Shown piece by piece: positions 18,437 through 27,836 of a stretch of 64,000 nt of DNA. The notes beneath the pieces are model-generated. The model was not told the DNA's origin. It did not search any database and worked only from the letters and a program-made list of their open reading frames with translations. The translations under genes and the position numbers were made by a program. Position 1 is the first letter of the stretch. Every line of letters begins with the position of its first letter. Source of the DNA: an uncultured Gammaproteobacteria bacterium (GTDB taxonomy: Bacteria > Pseudomonadota > Gammaproteobacteria > Pseudomonadales > Azotimanducaceae); the NCBI GenBank assembly GCA_913045175.1, contig CAJWQG010000003.1:44848-108847 (forward strand). Reading direction: 5' to 3'.

Positions 18437-19480
18437 ATGAATTCAATCATCCATGCGGCAATAGATCTAAACGCAATCAACAGTAACCTTTCGATTGTTC
18501 GTGCTAAAGCCCCCACCAGTAAAGTAATGGCAGTGATAAAAGCCGATGCATACGGGCACGGTGCAGTTGCAGTGGCGAAACATATTTCTCCGGTGGATAG
18601 TTTTGGCGTTGCCCGCGTTGAAGAGGGCAAGGAATTACGAGACGCGGGAATAGACGCGCCCATCGTGATTTTGGAGGGATTCCTTAACGCCCAGGAACTT
18701 AATGCTTCTGAGCATCTAGGCCTCGATGTCGTTGTTCACTCGGAACATCAGTTAGCCCTGCTTAGTCAGGGTAGTTTTTCTGGTGGTATCTGGGTCAAGG
18801 TAACTACCGGTATGAACCGCCTTGGATTTTCCCTATCTAGTCTTGAAGAAGTGCTGGATAAGCTGGCAAGCCAGAAGATCATTGGTATCATGAGTCATCT
18901 TGCGAGTGCAGATTCCGACCCCGCAATGACCCGTCAGCAGGTATCGTCTTTCTACGAGACGGCCAACAAATTTAACCTGCCGTTATCCATTGCCAACTCC
19001 GCAGGTATTCTGGACTTTCCCGCATCGCATCTGGACTGGGTTCGTCCTGGTTTGATGCTGTACGGTGCCTCTCCCTTTAGTCAGTTGAACGCTGATTTAC
19101 ACGCTGCGATGACTTTTTCTGCGCCCATTATCGCAATTAATAAGCTAACTATAGGACAGTCCGTTGGTTATGGTGGAACCTGGGTAGCCCCCAGGAATTG
19201 TCGAGTGGCTGTATTGGCCGTGGGCTATGCCGATGGCTATCCACGAGAGATATTCAATGGCTCGGTAGCGCTTGGTGATGTCAGGCGGAACATCGTGGGC
19301 CGGGTTTCAATGGATATGATCTGTGTTGAATTAGATGATCATGATGATGTCAGCGTTGGTGATGAGGCAGTACTCTGGGGAATCGGGTTACCGATAGAGG
19401 AAGTAGCGACAATGGCTCGGACCATTCCCTATACGTTGATGTGCGGAGTTGGAAAGCGCGTTAGAAGGAATTACTTGTAG
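18437..19480 (+). CDS. alr: Alanine racemase
   Basis: A PLP enzyme that converts L-alanine to D-alanine for peptidoglycan. VIKADAYGHG near residue 33 contains the PLP-binding Lys; TGMNRLGF, GYADGYPR (with the preceding SVGYGGTW block carrying the second catalytic Tyr) and GRVSMDMICVEL complete the signature. 347 aa is within the 340-360 range. ATG start six bases after the dnaB stop; its stop shares one base with the radA GTG start. The dnaB-alr pair is a common linkage. Confidence 0.95.
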   Translation: MNSIIHAAIDLNAINSNLSIVRAKAPTSKVMAVIKADAYGHGAVAVAKHISPVDSFGVARVEEGKELRDAGIDAPIVILEGFLNAQELNASEHLGLDVVVHSEHQLALLSQGSFSGGIWVKVTTGMNRLGFSLSSLEEVLDKLASQKIIGIMSHLASADSDPAMTRQQVSSFYETANKFNLPLSIANSAGILDFPASHLDWVRPGLMLYGASPFSQLNADLHAAMTFSAPIIAINKLTIGQSVGYGGTWVAPRNCRVAVLAVGYADGYPREIFNGSVALGDVRRNIVGRVSMDMICVELDDHDDVSVGDEAVLWGIGLPIEEVATMARTIPYTLMCGVGKRVRRNYL

Positions 19481-20826
19481 TGGCGAAACTCAAAACAGCC
19501 TTCGTATGTGGTGACTGTGGCGCCGACTATGCAAAGTGGCAGGGGCAATGCAATGAATGCGGCGCATGGAATACCCTAACTCAATTACGAGTTGCATCTG
19601 CTGAAAGCTATGCAGGTGAACAAAGTGAGATGCGTTCGCTCAGCGACGTTGCCACGGAAGAGCAGCCCAGGCTATCTTCCGGGCTTGTCGAGTTAGACCG
19701 GGTTCTGGGGGGTGGCTTTGTTGCCGGGTCTGCGATTCTGATTGGCGGCAACCCGGGTGCAGGTAAAAGTACGTTGCTTCTTCAGGTGCTGTGTCGGGTC
19801 GTCACCGATAGTCCTGTTCTTTATATAACCGGTGAAGAGAGCCTCGCTCAGGTCGCGTCTCGAGCGCAACGTTTGGGGCTGCCGACTGACAAGACCATTG
19901 TGATGGCGGAAATCAACGTTGAAAGAATATTGCTCAGTTGGAAGGAATGTACGCCGGCGCTTTGCGTTATCGATTCTATCCAGGCAATGCACTCGGATTC
20001 TGCGGAGTCTGCCCCCGGTAGCGTTACTCAAGTACGAGAATCGGCTGCCACTTTGATTCGCCAGGCAAAGCAGACCGGTACCATTCTCATTATGGTCGGT
20101 CACGTAACCAAGGAGGGAAGTCTTGCCGGGCCCCGAGTACTGGAACATATGATCGACACCTTCGTTATGTTCGATGACGAAACGGATAGCCGATTTCGTA
20201 CGCTACGCAGCAGCAAAAATCGTTTCGGTGCGGTCAATGAGGTTGGCATTTTTGCGATGACCGGTGAAGGGATGCGGGAGGTGTCCAACCCATCAGCAAT
20301 ATTCCTATCCAGGGGAACAGAGATTTCTCCTGGTAGCGTGGTGATGGTTGTTTACGAGGGAAGCAGACCATTATTGGTAGAAGCGCAGGCGCTGGTAGAC
20401 GAATCTGTCTTGGGTAATCCGCGAAGAGTATCTGTCGGTTTTGAGGTTAATCGTCTGTCAATGTTACTTGCGGTATTACATCGCCATGGCGGAATACAGG
20501 TCTCTGATCAGGATGTGTTTGTCAATGCGGTTGGCGGTATTCGGGTGGACGAAACCAGTAGCGATCTTGCGTTAGTGCTGGCAGTGGTATCGAGCTTTCG
20601 CAATATTGTACTTCCACAAAATCTGGTGGTATTTGGTGAGATTGGTCTTTCGGGCGAAATACGACCTGTACAGAACGGCCAGGAACGACTCAATGAGGCA
20701 GCAAAACATGGTTTCGCGCGGGCGATCGTCCCTAGCGCAAATTCACCTAAGCATAGTATTACCGGGATGGCGGTGGTCGGCGTGGCAACACTGAGCGAAG
20801 CGTTGGAGGCGATTACTCAAAACTGA
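19480..20826 (+). CDS. radA: DNA repair protein RadA (Sms)
   Basis: A RecA-like ATPase that drives branch migration of recombination intermediates. The N-terminal zinc finger is CGDCG...CNECG (residues 10-30), Walker A is GGNPGAGKSTLL, and the family-specific KNRFG motif occurs as SSKNRFGAVNEVG. The C-terminal third is the Lon-protease-like domain (DVFVNAVGGIRVDETSSDLAL) without the protease dyad. 448 aa is typical. GTG start overlapping alr by one base. Converges with ettA, with a gap of four bases and no visible terminator. Confidence 0.96.
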   Translation: MAKLKTAFVCGDCGADYAKWQGQCNECGAWNTLTQLRVASAESYAGEQSEMRSLSDVATEEQPRLSSGLVELDRVLGGGFVAGSAILIGGNPGAGKSTLLLQVLCRVVTDSPVLYITGEESLAQVASRAQRLGLPTDKTIVMAEINVERILLSWKECTPALCVIDSIQAMHSDSAESAPGSVTQVRESAATLIRQAKQTGTILIMVGHVTKEGSLAGPRVLEHMIDTFVMFDDETDSRFRTLRSSKNRFGAVNEVGIFAMTGEGMREVSNPSAIFLSRGTEISPGSVVMVVYEGSRPLLVEAQALVDESVLGNPRRVSVGFEVNRLSMLLAVLHRHGGIQVSDQDVFVNAVGGIRVDETSSDLALVLAVVSSFRNIVLPQNLVVFGEIGLSGEIRPVQNGQERLNEAAKHGFARAIVPSANSPKHSITGMAVVGVATLSEALEAITQN

Positions 20827-20830
20827 ATAG

Positions 20831-22495
20831 CTAGGCGAGTTTTCTGTAGCTGACTCTCGAGGGAGCGAGGTCACCAGTTTCTTTCTTTCGAGCTTCTTCG
20901 TACTCAGTGTAGGTTCCTTCGAAAAAGGTAGCGCTGCTATCTCCTTCGAAAGCAAGGATATGGGTCGCGATTCGATCCAGGAACCAGCGATCATGTGAAA
21001 TCACCATGATACTTCCAGGGAACGACTCGATGGCGGTCTCTAACGCTCGCAGGGTTTCAACATCCAGATCATTAGTTGGCTCATCGAGCAGCAAAAAGTT
21101 CGCCCCTTTTTTGAGCAACTTTGCAAGGTGCACCCGGTTTCTCTCACCGCCGGAAAGATCACCAACATACTTTTGCTGATCGGCTCCCTTGAAGTTGAAG
21201 CGGCTAACGTAGCCTCGCGACTGAGTTTCGTATCTGCCCACCTGAATGATGTCGTCGCCATCTGAGATTTCTTCCCATACCGTCTTTTCATCGGCGAGCG
21301 CATCTCGGCTTTGATCCACATATCCGAGCTCAACGGTTTCCCCGAGTCGTAATTCCCCGCTATCGGGCGACTCGCTCCCACAGATCATGTTAAACAATGT
21401 GGACTTTCCTGCGCCGTTGCCACCGATGATTCCAACGATGGCTCCTTTTGGTACCGAGAAGGTGAGATTGTCGAGCAATAGTTTTTCACCAAATGCCTTG
21501 GTCACGTTCTGAGCCTCTAACACGATGTCACCGAGTCGTGGACCGGGAGGTATATAGAGTTCGAGGGTTTCGTTCCTGGTTTGAAAAGACTGGGAATTTA
21601 GTTCATCGAACCTGGCTAAGCGGGCTTTGTTCTTGGCCTGGCGTGCTTTGGGTTGGCTACGGACCCACTCCAGCTCTGATTTAATTGCCTTTTGTCGTGC
21701 TTGTTCACGATTTTTCTCAACCTCTAGTCTCGCTTCTTTGGCTTCCAGCCAGTGACTATAATTGCCTTCAAAGGGAAACCCATGTCCCCGATCCAGTTCC
21801 AGAATCCATCCTGCAACGTTGTCCAAAAAATACCGATCGTGGGTAATGGCGACGACTGTTCCTGTGAAATCCCTTAGGAACAGTTCAAGCCAGGCAACGC
21901 TCTCAGCATCCAGATGGTTGGTGGGCTCGTCCAGCAACAGCATGTCGGGTTCTGCGATTAGTAATCGACACAGTGCAACTCGACGCTTTTCTCCCCCCGA
22001 CAAGGTGGCTACATCGCTGTCGAAAGCGGGTAGGCGCAGCGCGTCTGCGGCGACTTCGATTCTCCGATCCAGATCCCAGCCATTAACGGCATCAATCTTT
22101 AGTTGGAGATCGCCCTGCCGTTCCAGCAGCGCGTTCATTTCGTCGTCGCTCAACGGTTCAGCGAATCGATCGCTGACTTCGTTGTAAGCATCTTTCAGCG
22201 CCTTTACTTCACTGGCGCCATCTTCGACATTTCCTCGAACGTCTTTTTTCGGGTCGAGCTCCGGTTCCTGTGGTAGGTAACCGATTTTGAGATCGCTTTG
22301 AGGTCTTGCTTCCCCGACGAACTCGTTGTCAACGCCGGCCATGATTCTCAACAAACTGGACTTTCCGGCGCCATTGAGTCCCAGGACGCCAATTTTGGCC
22401 CCGGGAAAGAATGACAGCGATATATCCTGAAAAATTGTTCGATTAGGCGGGACGATCTTGCCTAGTGACGACATGGTGAAAACGTATTGAGCCAT
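20831..22495 (-). CDS. ettA: Energy-dependent translational throttle protein EttA (ABC-F)
   Basis: A ribosome-bound ABC-F ATPase that gates entry into the elongation cycle according to ATP/ADP ratio. Start is ATG 22495 ([13 protein letters not shown], the family start), giving 554 aa against 555 in E. coli; the frame stays open upstream but that part is not protein-like. Two ABC domains carry [11 protein letters not shown] and [11 protein letters not shown] (Walker A), [11 protein letters not shown] and [11 protein letters not shown] (signature), and [11 protein letters not shown] and [11 protein letters not shown] (Walker B). The basic interdomain linker ([21 protein letters not shown]) contacts the P-site tRNA. 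No membrane part. Confidence 0.96.
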   Translation of the reverse strand: MAQYVFTMSSLGKIVPPNRTIFQDISLSFFPGAKIGVLGLNGAGKSSLLRIMAGVDNEFVGEARPQSDLKIGYLPQEPELDPKKDVRGNVEDGASEVKALKDAYNEVSDRFAEPLSDDEMNALLERQGDLQLKIDAVNGWDLDRRIEVAADALRLPAFDSDVATLSGGEKRRVALCRLLIAEPDMLLLDEPTNHLDAESVAWLELFLRDFTGTVVAITHDRYFLDNVAGWILELDRGHGFPFEGNYSHWLEAKEARLEVEKNREQARQKAIKSELEWVRSQPKARQAKNKARLARFDELNSQSFQTRNETLELYIPPGPRLGDIVLEAQNVTKAFGEKLLLDNLTFSVPKGAIVGIIGGNGAGKSTLFNMICGSESPDSGELRLGETVELGYVDQSRDALADEKTVWEEISDGDDIIQVGRYETQSRGYVSRFNFKGADQQKYVGDLSGGERNRVHLAKLLKKGANFLLLDEPTNDLDVETLRALETAIESFPGSIMVISHDRWFLDRIATHILAFEGDSSATFFEGTYTEYEEARKKETGDLAPSRVSYRKLA

Positions 22496-22640
22496 GATTG
22501 GTGTAATTTCAAAAGATGGCATTGTAGCAAATCCATTCTTTACTTCTCTGGCCTGATCGACCCGGTAGTGGATGTCAGTCCGCCCTCTTCGTGGAAATGC
22601 AGTAGAATTCACCACTTCCGGTAAAAAGAGACCAGTTCGT

Positions 22641-23114
22641 TTGCATTGTCCTTTCTGTAGCAATAGTGAAACAAAGGTTAACGACTCGAGGTTGGTTTCC
22701 GAAGGTGATCAGGTTCGGCGTCGTCGTGAATGTCTTAAATGCGGTGAGCGATTTACAACTTTCGAGAGCGCTGAGCTCGTGCTGCCTCGTGTCATTAAGA
22801 ATAATGGAATTCGTCAGCCGTTCGATGAGGACAAGCTTAGAAACGGCTTGCAGAGAGCGCTTGAGAAACGCCCGGTGAGTGTTGAAGAGATTGAATCTAT
22901 CCTTAATACGATAACTCATGAGCTAAGAGCGACTGGTGAGAGGGAAGTCAAGACGCGTGCGGTTGGAGAACTGGTTATGCAGGCGCTAAGAGATCTGGAT
23001 GAGGTCGCGTACGTCCGGTTTGCATCGGTCTATCGTAGTTTTCAAGATGTGAATGAGTTTCGAGAAGAGATCGACAAGATGGGAAAGAAACGTGGCACAC
23101 CCAAGAAGAAGTGA
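22641..23114 (+). CDS. nrdR: Transcriptional repressor NrdR
   Basis: Zinc- and nucleotide-binding repressor of ribonucleotide reductase genes. TTG 22641 gives [18 protein letters not shown], the family start, and 157 aa, whereas the frame opened further upstream adds a non-homologous 23 residues; an AAGAG (22626-22630) lies ten bases before it. The zinc ribbon uses CPFC and [12 protein letters not shown]; the ATP-cone domain follows (about 49-139; [16 protein letters not shown]). It heads the riboflavin operon, as in E. coli and Pseudomonas, and overlaps ribD by 23 bases. Confidence 0.94.
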   Translation: MHCPFCSNSETKVNDSRLVSEGDQVRRRRECLKCGERFTTFESAELVLPRVIKNNGIRQPFDEDKLRNGLQRALEKRPVSVEEIESILNTITHELRATGEREVKTRAVGELVMQALRDLDEVAYVRFASVYRSFQDVNEFREEIDKMGKKRGTPKKK

Positions 23115-24201
23115 TGCCTCCTATCTGGCCCACGCGCTGCGAATTGCTGAACGCGGCATGTTTACCACGCACCCTAATCCCAGAGTTGGTTGTGTCTTGG
23201 TTAGGCAAGACGTGATTGTGGGTGAGGGGTATCACGTTAAAGCGGGTGATGAGCACGCCGAAGCGAGCGCGCTTAAAGCCGCTGGAGACAAAGCCAGGGG
23301 AGCAACAGCCTACGTGACCCTGGAGCCATGTAGTTTCGAGGGACGAACACCATCGTGCGCGGCCGCACTGATTGCTGCTGGAGTCTCTCGCGTAGTGGCG
23401 GCAATGGATGACCCTGACCCGCGTAACGCGGGTAAAGGATTGCAGATCCTGAGAGACGCTGGAGTTGAGGTGACGACACCCTTGATGGAGGAATCTGCAC
23501 GAGCGCTTAATCCAGGTCATGTAAAACGTCACGAGACGGGTATGCCATTTGTTCGCTTGAAGCTTGCGATGAGTTTGGATGGAAAGACAGCGCTTCGTAA
23601 TGGAGAAAGTCAGTGGATAACAGGTAGTGAAGCGCGGCGAGATGTACAGAGATTACGCGCCTCGAGTTCTGCGATTGTGACCGGTGTGCAGACGGTTATC
23701 GATGACGATCCAACGTTAACGGTTCGTGCGGATGGTTTTGATAGTGAATTTGCTGATTTGGCTAGTGCGTTGGATAAAAGTGTCTATGTGCTTGATTCAA
23801 AGGGACGTATACCCAAGGGCGCGAAGCTGGCATCGAATCCCAATGCGATTCTGGTGAGTTGTTGTCCTGTTTCCAGTGCCATGAGGACCATGCAGGTTAG
23901 TTCGGGTGTAGACGGTCGAGTGGAACTTCTTGAGTTCCTGCGGTATTTAGGTCGTGAAGAGTGTAATGAAGTGTTGTTTGAATGCGGTGCAACACTTGCT
24001 GGCTCGTTGGTAGCACAGAAGCTTGTGGATGAGTTTGTTTTTTATTTAGCGCCCAGTTTAATGGGTAATGATGCGAGATCATTACTGAATCTGACGGAAA
24101 TTGATAAGATGGAAGACCTTTTGCAGCTAAAAATTTCAGATCTACGAATGGTCGGCGAGGATATACGAGTGACAGCTATACAGTGTCAAGACAGTGAGTG
24201 A
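23092..24201 (+). CDS. ribD: Bifunctional riboflavin deaminase/reductase RibD
   Basis: Carries out the second and third steps of riboflavin synthesis: deamination of the pyrimidine and NADPH reduction of the ribosyl side chain. The deaminase domain (residues ~5-145) has DEHAEASAL and [11 protein letters not shown] with the zinc His and Cys ligands, plus NPRVGCVLV. The reductase domain (about 150-368) begins [15 protein letters not shown] prefer GTG 23092, which overlaps nrdR by 23 bases; an earlier start at 23053 would overlap more. Riboflavin synthase and RibBA are not found between this gene and ribH, unlike the common operon. Confidence 0.93.
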   Translation: MAHPRRSDASYLAHALRIAERGMFTTHPNPRVGCVLVRQDVIVGEGYHVKAGDEHAEASALKAAGDKARGATAYVTLEPCSFEGRTPSCAAALIAAGVSRVVAAMDDPDPRNAGKGLQILRDAGVEVTTPLMEESARALNPGHVKRHETGMPFVRLKLAMSLDGKTALRNGESQWITGSEARRDVQRLRASSSAIVTGVQTVIDDDPTLTVRADGFDSEFADLASALDKSVYVLDSKGRIPKGAKLASNPNAILVSCCPVSSAMRTMQVSSGVDGRVELLEFLRYLGREECNEVLFECGATLAGSLVAQKLVDEFVFYLAPSLMGNDARSLLNLTEIDKMEDLLQLKISDLRMVGEDIRVTAIQCQDSE

Positions 24202-24674
24202 GTGAAATGACAAAGATAATTGAGGGAGATTTTTCCGCAAACACCGCCAGGTTTTCCATTGTGGTGGCCAGGTTTAATGAATTCGTAGTCGATGGTTTGC
24301 AGCAGGGTGCAGTTGATACTCTGAAGCGTCACGGCGTTGTGGAATCAAACATTTCTGTCATCAAGGTCCCGGGTGCATTCGAGCTGCCCTTGACCGTAAG
24401 ACGAGTTGCGCGGGCGGGTGGTAGCGACGCGATTATTGCGCTTGGTGCGGTCATTCGCGGGGCCACGCCGCACTTTGACTATGTTGCTGGACAGTGTGCC
24501 GGTGGGATAGCGCGCGTTGCGCTGGATGAGGATTTGCCTGTGATATTTGGCGTCCTTACGACCGACACCATTGAACAGGCGATAGAGCGTTCTGGTTCCA
24601 AGGCGGGTAACAAAGGTTCGGATGCCGCGATGACTGCGCTTGAAATGGTCAGTCTGTTTCGATCCCTTGAATAA
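24198..24674 (+). CDS. ribH: 6,7-dimethyl-8-ribityllumazine synthase
   Basis: Condenses the ribitylaminouracil made by RibD with dihydroxybutanone phosphate to give lumazine, forming an icosahedral or pentameric shell in the cytoplasm. Motifs are [38 protein letters not shown] (with the catalytic His region), [15 protein letters not shown] and [14 protein letters not shown]. 158 aa is standard. GTG 24198 overlaps the ribD stop by four bases; ATG 24207 is a possible alternative start. nusB begins inside its last codons. Confidence 0.96.
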   Translation: MSEMTKIIEGDFSANTARFSIVVARFNEFVVDGLQQGAVDTLKRHGVVESNISVIKVPGAFELPLTVRRVARAGGSDAIIALGAVIRGATPHFDYVAGQCAGGIARVALDEDLPVIFGVLTTDTIEQAIERSGSKAGNKGSDAAMTALEMVSLFRSLE

Positions 24675-25080
24675 CTCACGACGGCGAGCAAGACGGCTTG
24701 CCATGCAGGCGTTGTATCAGATTCAGATGACAGGTGACGCTGCGTCAACGGTACTAAAGCAGTTCTGTGAAAGTCAGGTTACTGAACGTGCTGATGTCGA
24801 TTTTTTCAAAACATTGCTCACGGACATTGCTGCCCAAGAGTCTGAGCTTTTGAAGATAATTGAACCACTGCTGGATCGTCCGCTGCGGGAGATTGATCCC
24901 GTCGAAAAAGCAATTCTACTGGTCGGCAGTTACGAAATGATGCATCGGCTGGAGGTGCCGTTTCGAGTGGTCATCAATGAGGGGGTAGAACTCGCCAAAG
25001 AGTTTGGTGCGTCGGACAGTTACCGTTATATAAACTCTATCCTGGATGGACTGGCGAAACTCCGGGAGACCGGAAAGTAA
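24667..25080 (+). CDS. nusB: Transcription antitermination factor NusB
   Basis: Binds boxA RNA with S10 to promote antitermination in rRNA operons. TTG 24667 gives [23 protein letters not shown], close to the E. coli start, and 137 aa (E. coli 139); the frame is open further upstream inside ribH but does not fit. The C-terminal part has [37 protein letters not shown] and [13 protein letters not shown], the family signature. It overlaps ribH by eight bases and is followed directly by thiL. Confidence 0.95.
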   Translation: MNNSRRRARRLAMQALYQIQMTGDAASTVLKQFCESQVTERADVDFFKTLLTDIAAQESELLKIIEPLLDRPLREIDPVEKAILLVGSYEMMHRLEVPFRVVINEGVELAKEFGASDSYRYINSILDGLAKLRETGK

Positions 25081-25081
25081 T

Positions 25082-26023
25082 GTGGACGAGTTCTCGATAA
25101 TCGATAAATACTTCAGTGGCATTGGGTTTAGCCATGATGCGGTCACAATGGGACCCGGTGATGACTGTGCAGTGTTTGATCTTCCAAGCGGAAGCGAACT
25201 GTGTGTCTCGACAGACACGATGCTCGCAGGTGTACACTACCCTCACGAAGCGTCAGGGGATGTCGTTGCTGACAGGACGTTGACCGCTAACCTTAGTGAT
25301 CTTGCGGCAATGGGAGCATCTCCTGTTAGTTTCCTGCTTGCTCTTACTATGCCGGATTCTGTTGATAGTTGGCTGTCGGACTTCACTGACAGATTATCGG
25401 AACGCTCCATGGTGCATAGAATAGCCTTGGCAGGTGGCAATCTCGCTAAGGGTCCTTTGTCAGTGACCATTACGGTTATGGGGGCGGTGCCTGCGGGAAC
25501 GGCATTGATGCGACGTGGCAGCAAGGCTGGCGACCATCTCTTTGTTACTGGAGAGATTGGATCTGCCGCTGCAGGTCTGCGAATTGTGCAGGAGAATGCG
25601 TCTAACCATGAGACATTGCAATCGGCGTATCTACATCCCGAGCCGCGTGTCGCGTTCGCTGAGGGCCTTCGCGGAATCGCATCTGCGTGCATCGATATAT
25701 CGGATGGATTTCTTGCGGATCTAAACCACCTGTGCGAGGCGAGTAGTGTCGGTGCCGAAATCGAAACCCGGAAAATTTTTCTGAGTGATCAGTTGCGCGC
25801 GTATGCTGGTGATCAAGCAATGGAGTTTTCATTTCACGGTGGTGATGATTACGAATTGTGTTTCTCAGCACCTGAAAGTTTCTCGGACGATATCGTAAGG
25901 TTGGGAGAGAAAACGGGAACCCGGGTTACACGTGTAGGAACCATCACAGCCGAGCCAGGCGTCTGGCTTATTGAGAACGAGACAAAAACTCCAGCGGAAA
26001 CTCGAGGCTACACTCATTTCTAG
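25082..26023 (+). CDS. thiL: Thiamine-monophosphate kinase
   Basis: Phosphorylates thiamine phosphate to the active cofactor thiamine diphosphate. GTG 25082, one base after the nusB stop, gives MDEFSIIDKYFSGIG. Metal and nucleotide motifs are GPGDDCAVF, STDTMLAGVHY, NLSDLAAMGA and DISDGFLADLNHL, and the C terminus has FHGGDDYELCF. 313 aa is usual. The family is related to PurM. ribH-nusB-thiL-pgpA is a conserved gammaproteobacterial cluster. Confidence 0.95.
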   Translation: MDEFSIIDKYFSGIGFSHDAVTMGPGDDCAVFDLPSGSELCVSTDTMLAGVHYPHEASGDVVADRTLTANLSDLAAMGASPVSFLLALTMPDSVDSWLSDFTDRLSERSMVHRIALAGGNLAKGPLSVTITVMGAVPAGTALMRRGSKAGDHLFVTGEIGSAAAGLRIVQENASNHETLQSAYLHPEPRVAFAEGLRGIASACIDISDGFLADLNHLCEASSVGAEIETRKIFLSDQLRAYAGDQAMEFSFHGGDDYELCFSAPESFSDDIVRLGEKTGTRVTRVGTITAEPGVWLIENETKTPAETRGYTHF

Positions 26024-26024
26024 T

Positions 26025-26519
26025 TTGCCAACTTTCAAGCAAACCTGCACAGATCCAATCTACTTTCTGGCCCTTGGGTTTGGTAGTGGCTTATCACCCA
26101 AGGCCCCTGGGACCTGTGGTTCTCTGGTCGCACTTATTATCTATGTTCCATTGAGTTTGTTACCCGTATTCGCCTATCTCGCCTACATTTTGTTGGCTTT
26201 CATGTTGGGTGTGTATATTTGTGGTGTGGCAGCGAACCGGCTTGATGTGAAGGATCCTGGTGCGATCGTCTGGGATGAATTCGTTGGCATGTGGATAGCG
26301 CTGATTATAGCCCCTGAGGGCTGGAGTTATCTCGTTTTGGCATTTTTGCTCTTTAGATTATTCGATATCTTCAAGCCATGGCCGGTAGATTACCTGGACA
26401 GAAATATTGAGGGGGGGCTTGGCGTAATGATGGATGACGTGGCGGCGGGTATATACGCACTAGCGGTACTACAAATTATAGCGCTGGGTATGAGAGAACT
26501 TGGGCTGGTACTACTATGA
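26025..26519 (+). CDS. pgpA: Phosphatidylglycerophosphatase A
   Basis: Removes the phosphate from phosphatidylglycerophosphate to make phosphatidylglycerol in the inner membrane. FGSGLSPKAPGTCGSL near the N terminus, VWDEFVGMWIAL in the middle and LFRLFDIFKPWPV towards the end are the family motifs; about four hydrophobic segments lie between. The likely start is TTG 26025, one base after the thiL stop, giving 164 aa; an earlier start at 25971 would overlap thiL by 53 bases. Its stop overlaps the next gene by four bases. Confidence 0.93.
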   Translation: MPTFKQTCTDPIYFLALGFGSGLSPKAPGTCGSLVALIIYVPLSLLPVFAYLAYILLAFMLGVYICGVAANRLDVKDPGAIVWDEFVGMWIALIIAPEGWSYLVLAFLLFRLFDIFKPWPVDYLDRNIEGGLGVMMDDVAAGIYALAVLQIIALGMRELGLVLL

Positions 26520-27163
26520 AGCTGCCTTTCGCCTGCGTGATTCTTAGCACCTCGTTGGGGTTATGTGCAGACGAGATTTCCCTTAGCGACATATCTGTCG
26601 TTGGACTGTTTACCGACGCGGCAATGCTGAATGTTGGAGAACAGCGTCAATTCCTAAAGGCAGGCCAGAGAAGCGATGAAGGTGTGCTATTGGTCGAAGC
26701 TAGCAGCGAGGAAGCAGTGATCGAGTTTCGTGGCGAATCCCTGACGCTAACGCTCAGCGATAGAATCAGTGCGAAATTCACGCCACCTCAGATAAAAGTG
26801 GTGACGGTGGCCCTCAATGACCGGGGTCAATATCTTACCATGGCTATAATCAACAACCGTCCCGTCAGGGTACTGGTTGATACCGGAGCGACGAGCATTG
26901 CGATGAACTCTGTAGTAGCCAAGTCGCTCGGAATCAGTACGGAAAATGGGCGAGAGCTTCAGGCCTCAACCGCATCGGGGTTGGTCTCATCGGTAGAAGT
27001 GGTCCTGGACGAAGTGAGTGTTGGAGATATCAAATTCAACAACGTTAAAGCCCTTGTGATAGAAGGTGAATATCCCAAAAATATCCTTCTGGGAATGACC
27101 TTTTTACGCCAGGTAGAGATATCTGAAGAAGCCGGTTTGATGGTGCTTAAGAGTCGCTTGTAG
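26516..27163 (+). CDS. Exported retropepsin-like aspartic protease (TIGR02281-like, clan AA)
   Basis: A single-lobe aspartyl protease fold that would work as a homodimer. An N-terminal signal peptide (MKLPFACVILSTSLGLCA) points to the periplasm. The catalytic block is VLVDTGATSIAMN (about residues 118-130), followed by the hydrophobic-hydrophobic-Gly element ILLGMTFLRQVEI near residue 195, the arrangement expected in clan AA. The first ~100 residues form a small domain of unknown type. It is coupled to pgpA by a four-base overlap. The substrate is unknown; related genes are often annotated only as TIGR02281 family. Confidence 0.82.
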   Translation: MKLPFACVILSTSLGLCADEISLSDISVVGLFTDAAMLNVGEQRQFLKAGQRSDEGVLLVEASSEEAVIEFRGESLTLTLSDRISAKFTPPQIKVVTVALNDRGQYLTMAIINNRPVRVLVDTGATSIAMNSVVAKSLGISTENGRELQASTASGLVSSVEVVLDEVSVGDIKFNNVKALVIEGEYPKNILLGMTFLRQVEISEEAGLMVLKSRL

Positions 27164-27212
27164 TGCAACCTTCCCTCGACTGTTAGAATCCGGTCATGAT
27201 TAAGGAAATTTC

Positions 27213-27821
27213 ATGTCAGTAACCTATGTCGCATCATGCAAGCTCCCTACTGCGTTAGGTGAGTTTACGGTGCATGGTTTTGAGGATCCCGACACAGGTC
27301 AAGAACATGTTGCTTTGGTGATGGGGGATGTTTCTAACCAGGGGAGTGTCCTGTTTCGTGTTCACTCCGAGTGTCTTACCGGCGATTCACTGTTTAGTAT
27401 GCGTTGCGACTGCGGGTCGCAGTTGGAGGTCGCCATGGCCCGAATCGCAGAAGAGGGTGCTGGCGTAATACTGTACCTAAGGCAGGAAGGTAGGGGTATT
27501 GGTCTTATTAACAAGATTCGAGCGTATGAGTTGCAGGATGATGGCGCTGATACAGTAGAAGCAAACGAACGTCTTGGTTTTGACGCTGATTTGCGTGATT
27601 ACACTATGTGCAAAAACATGTTTCTGCATCTGCGAGTTTCCAAGATTCGCCTAATGACTAACAATCCGGTGAAAGTAAAAGCATTACAGAAACTTGGTAT
27701 TGAGATCGAGGAACGAATTCCGATTGAGACCGGGAAAAATGACCACAACGCAAGATACCTGGCCACGAAAGCTGGGAAACTTGGACACTTGTTTGGAAAA
27801 AAGAGTAAGCCTGGAAGTTAA
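27213..27821 (+). CDS. ribA: GTP cyclohydrolase II
   Basis: Opens the imidazole ring of GTP, the first step of riboflavin synthesis. Zinc ligands are in [21 protein letters not shown] (three Cys), followed by [12 protein letters not shown] and the late block [17 protein letters not shown]. 202 aa is a stand-alone RibA without a fused RibB domain. The ATG is preceded by AAGGAAATTTC. It closes the plus-strand riboflavin cluster and converges with dxs across a 15-base gap. No FMN riboswitch is visible upstream of it or of ribD. Confidence 0.95.
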   Translation: MSVTYVASCKLPTALGEFTVHGFEDPDTGQEHVALVMGDVSNQGSVLFRVHSECLTGDSLFSMRCDCGSQLEVAMARIAEEGAGVILYLRQEGRGIGLINKIRAYELQDDGADTVEANERLGFDADLRDYTMCKNMFLHLRVSKIRLMTNNPVKVKALQKLGIEIEERIPIETGKNDHNARYLATKAGKLGHLFGKKSKPGS

Positions 27822-27836
27822 CGAGAACTAACTGGG

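Noticed and set aside
22496..22663. 56-codon N-terminal extension of EttA
   Set aside because: EttA starts [10 protein letters not shown] at 22495; the extension overlaps the divergent nrdR region and is not homologous.
22975..23532. 185-codon minus-strand frame across nrdR/ribD
   Set aside because: Shadow of two well supported plus-strand genes with no domain.
23000..27220. FMN riboswitch at ribD or ribA
   Set aside because: The upstream regions are coding overlaps or about 50 bases and cannot hold the conserved aptamer.
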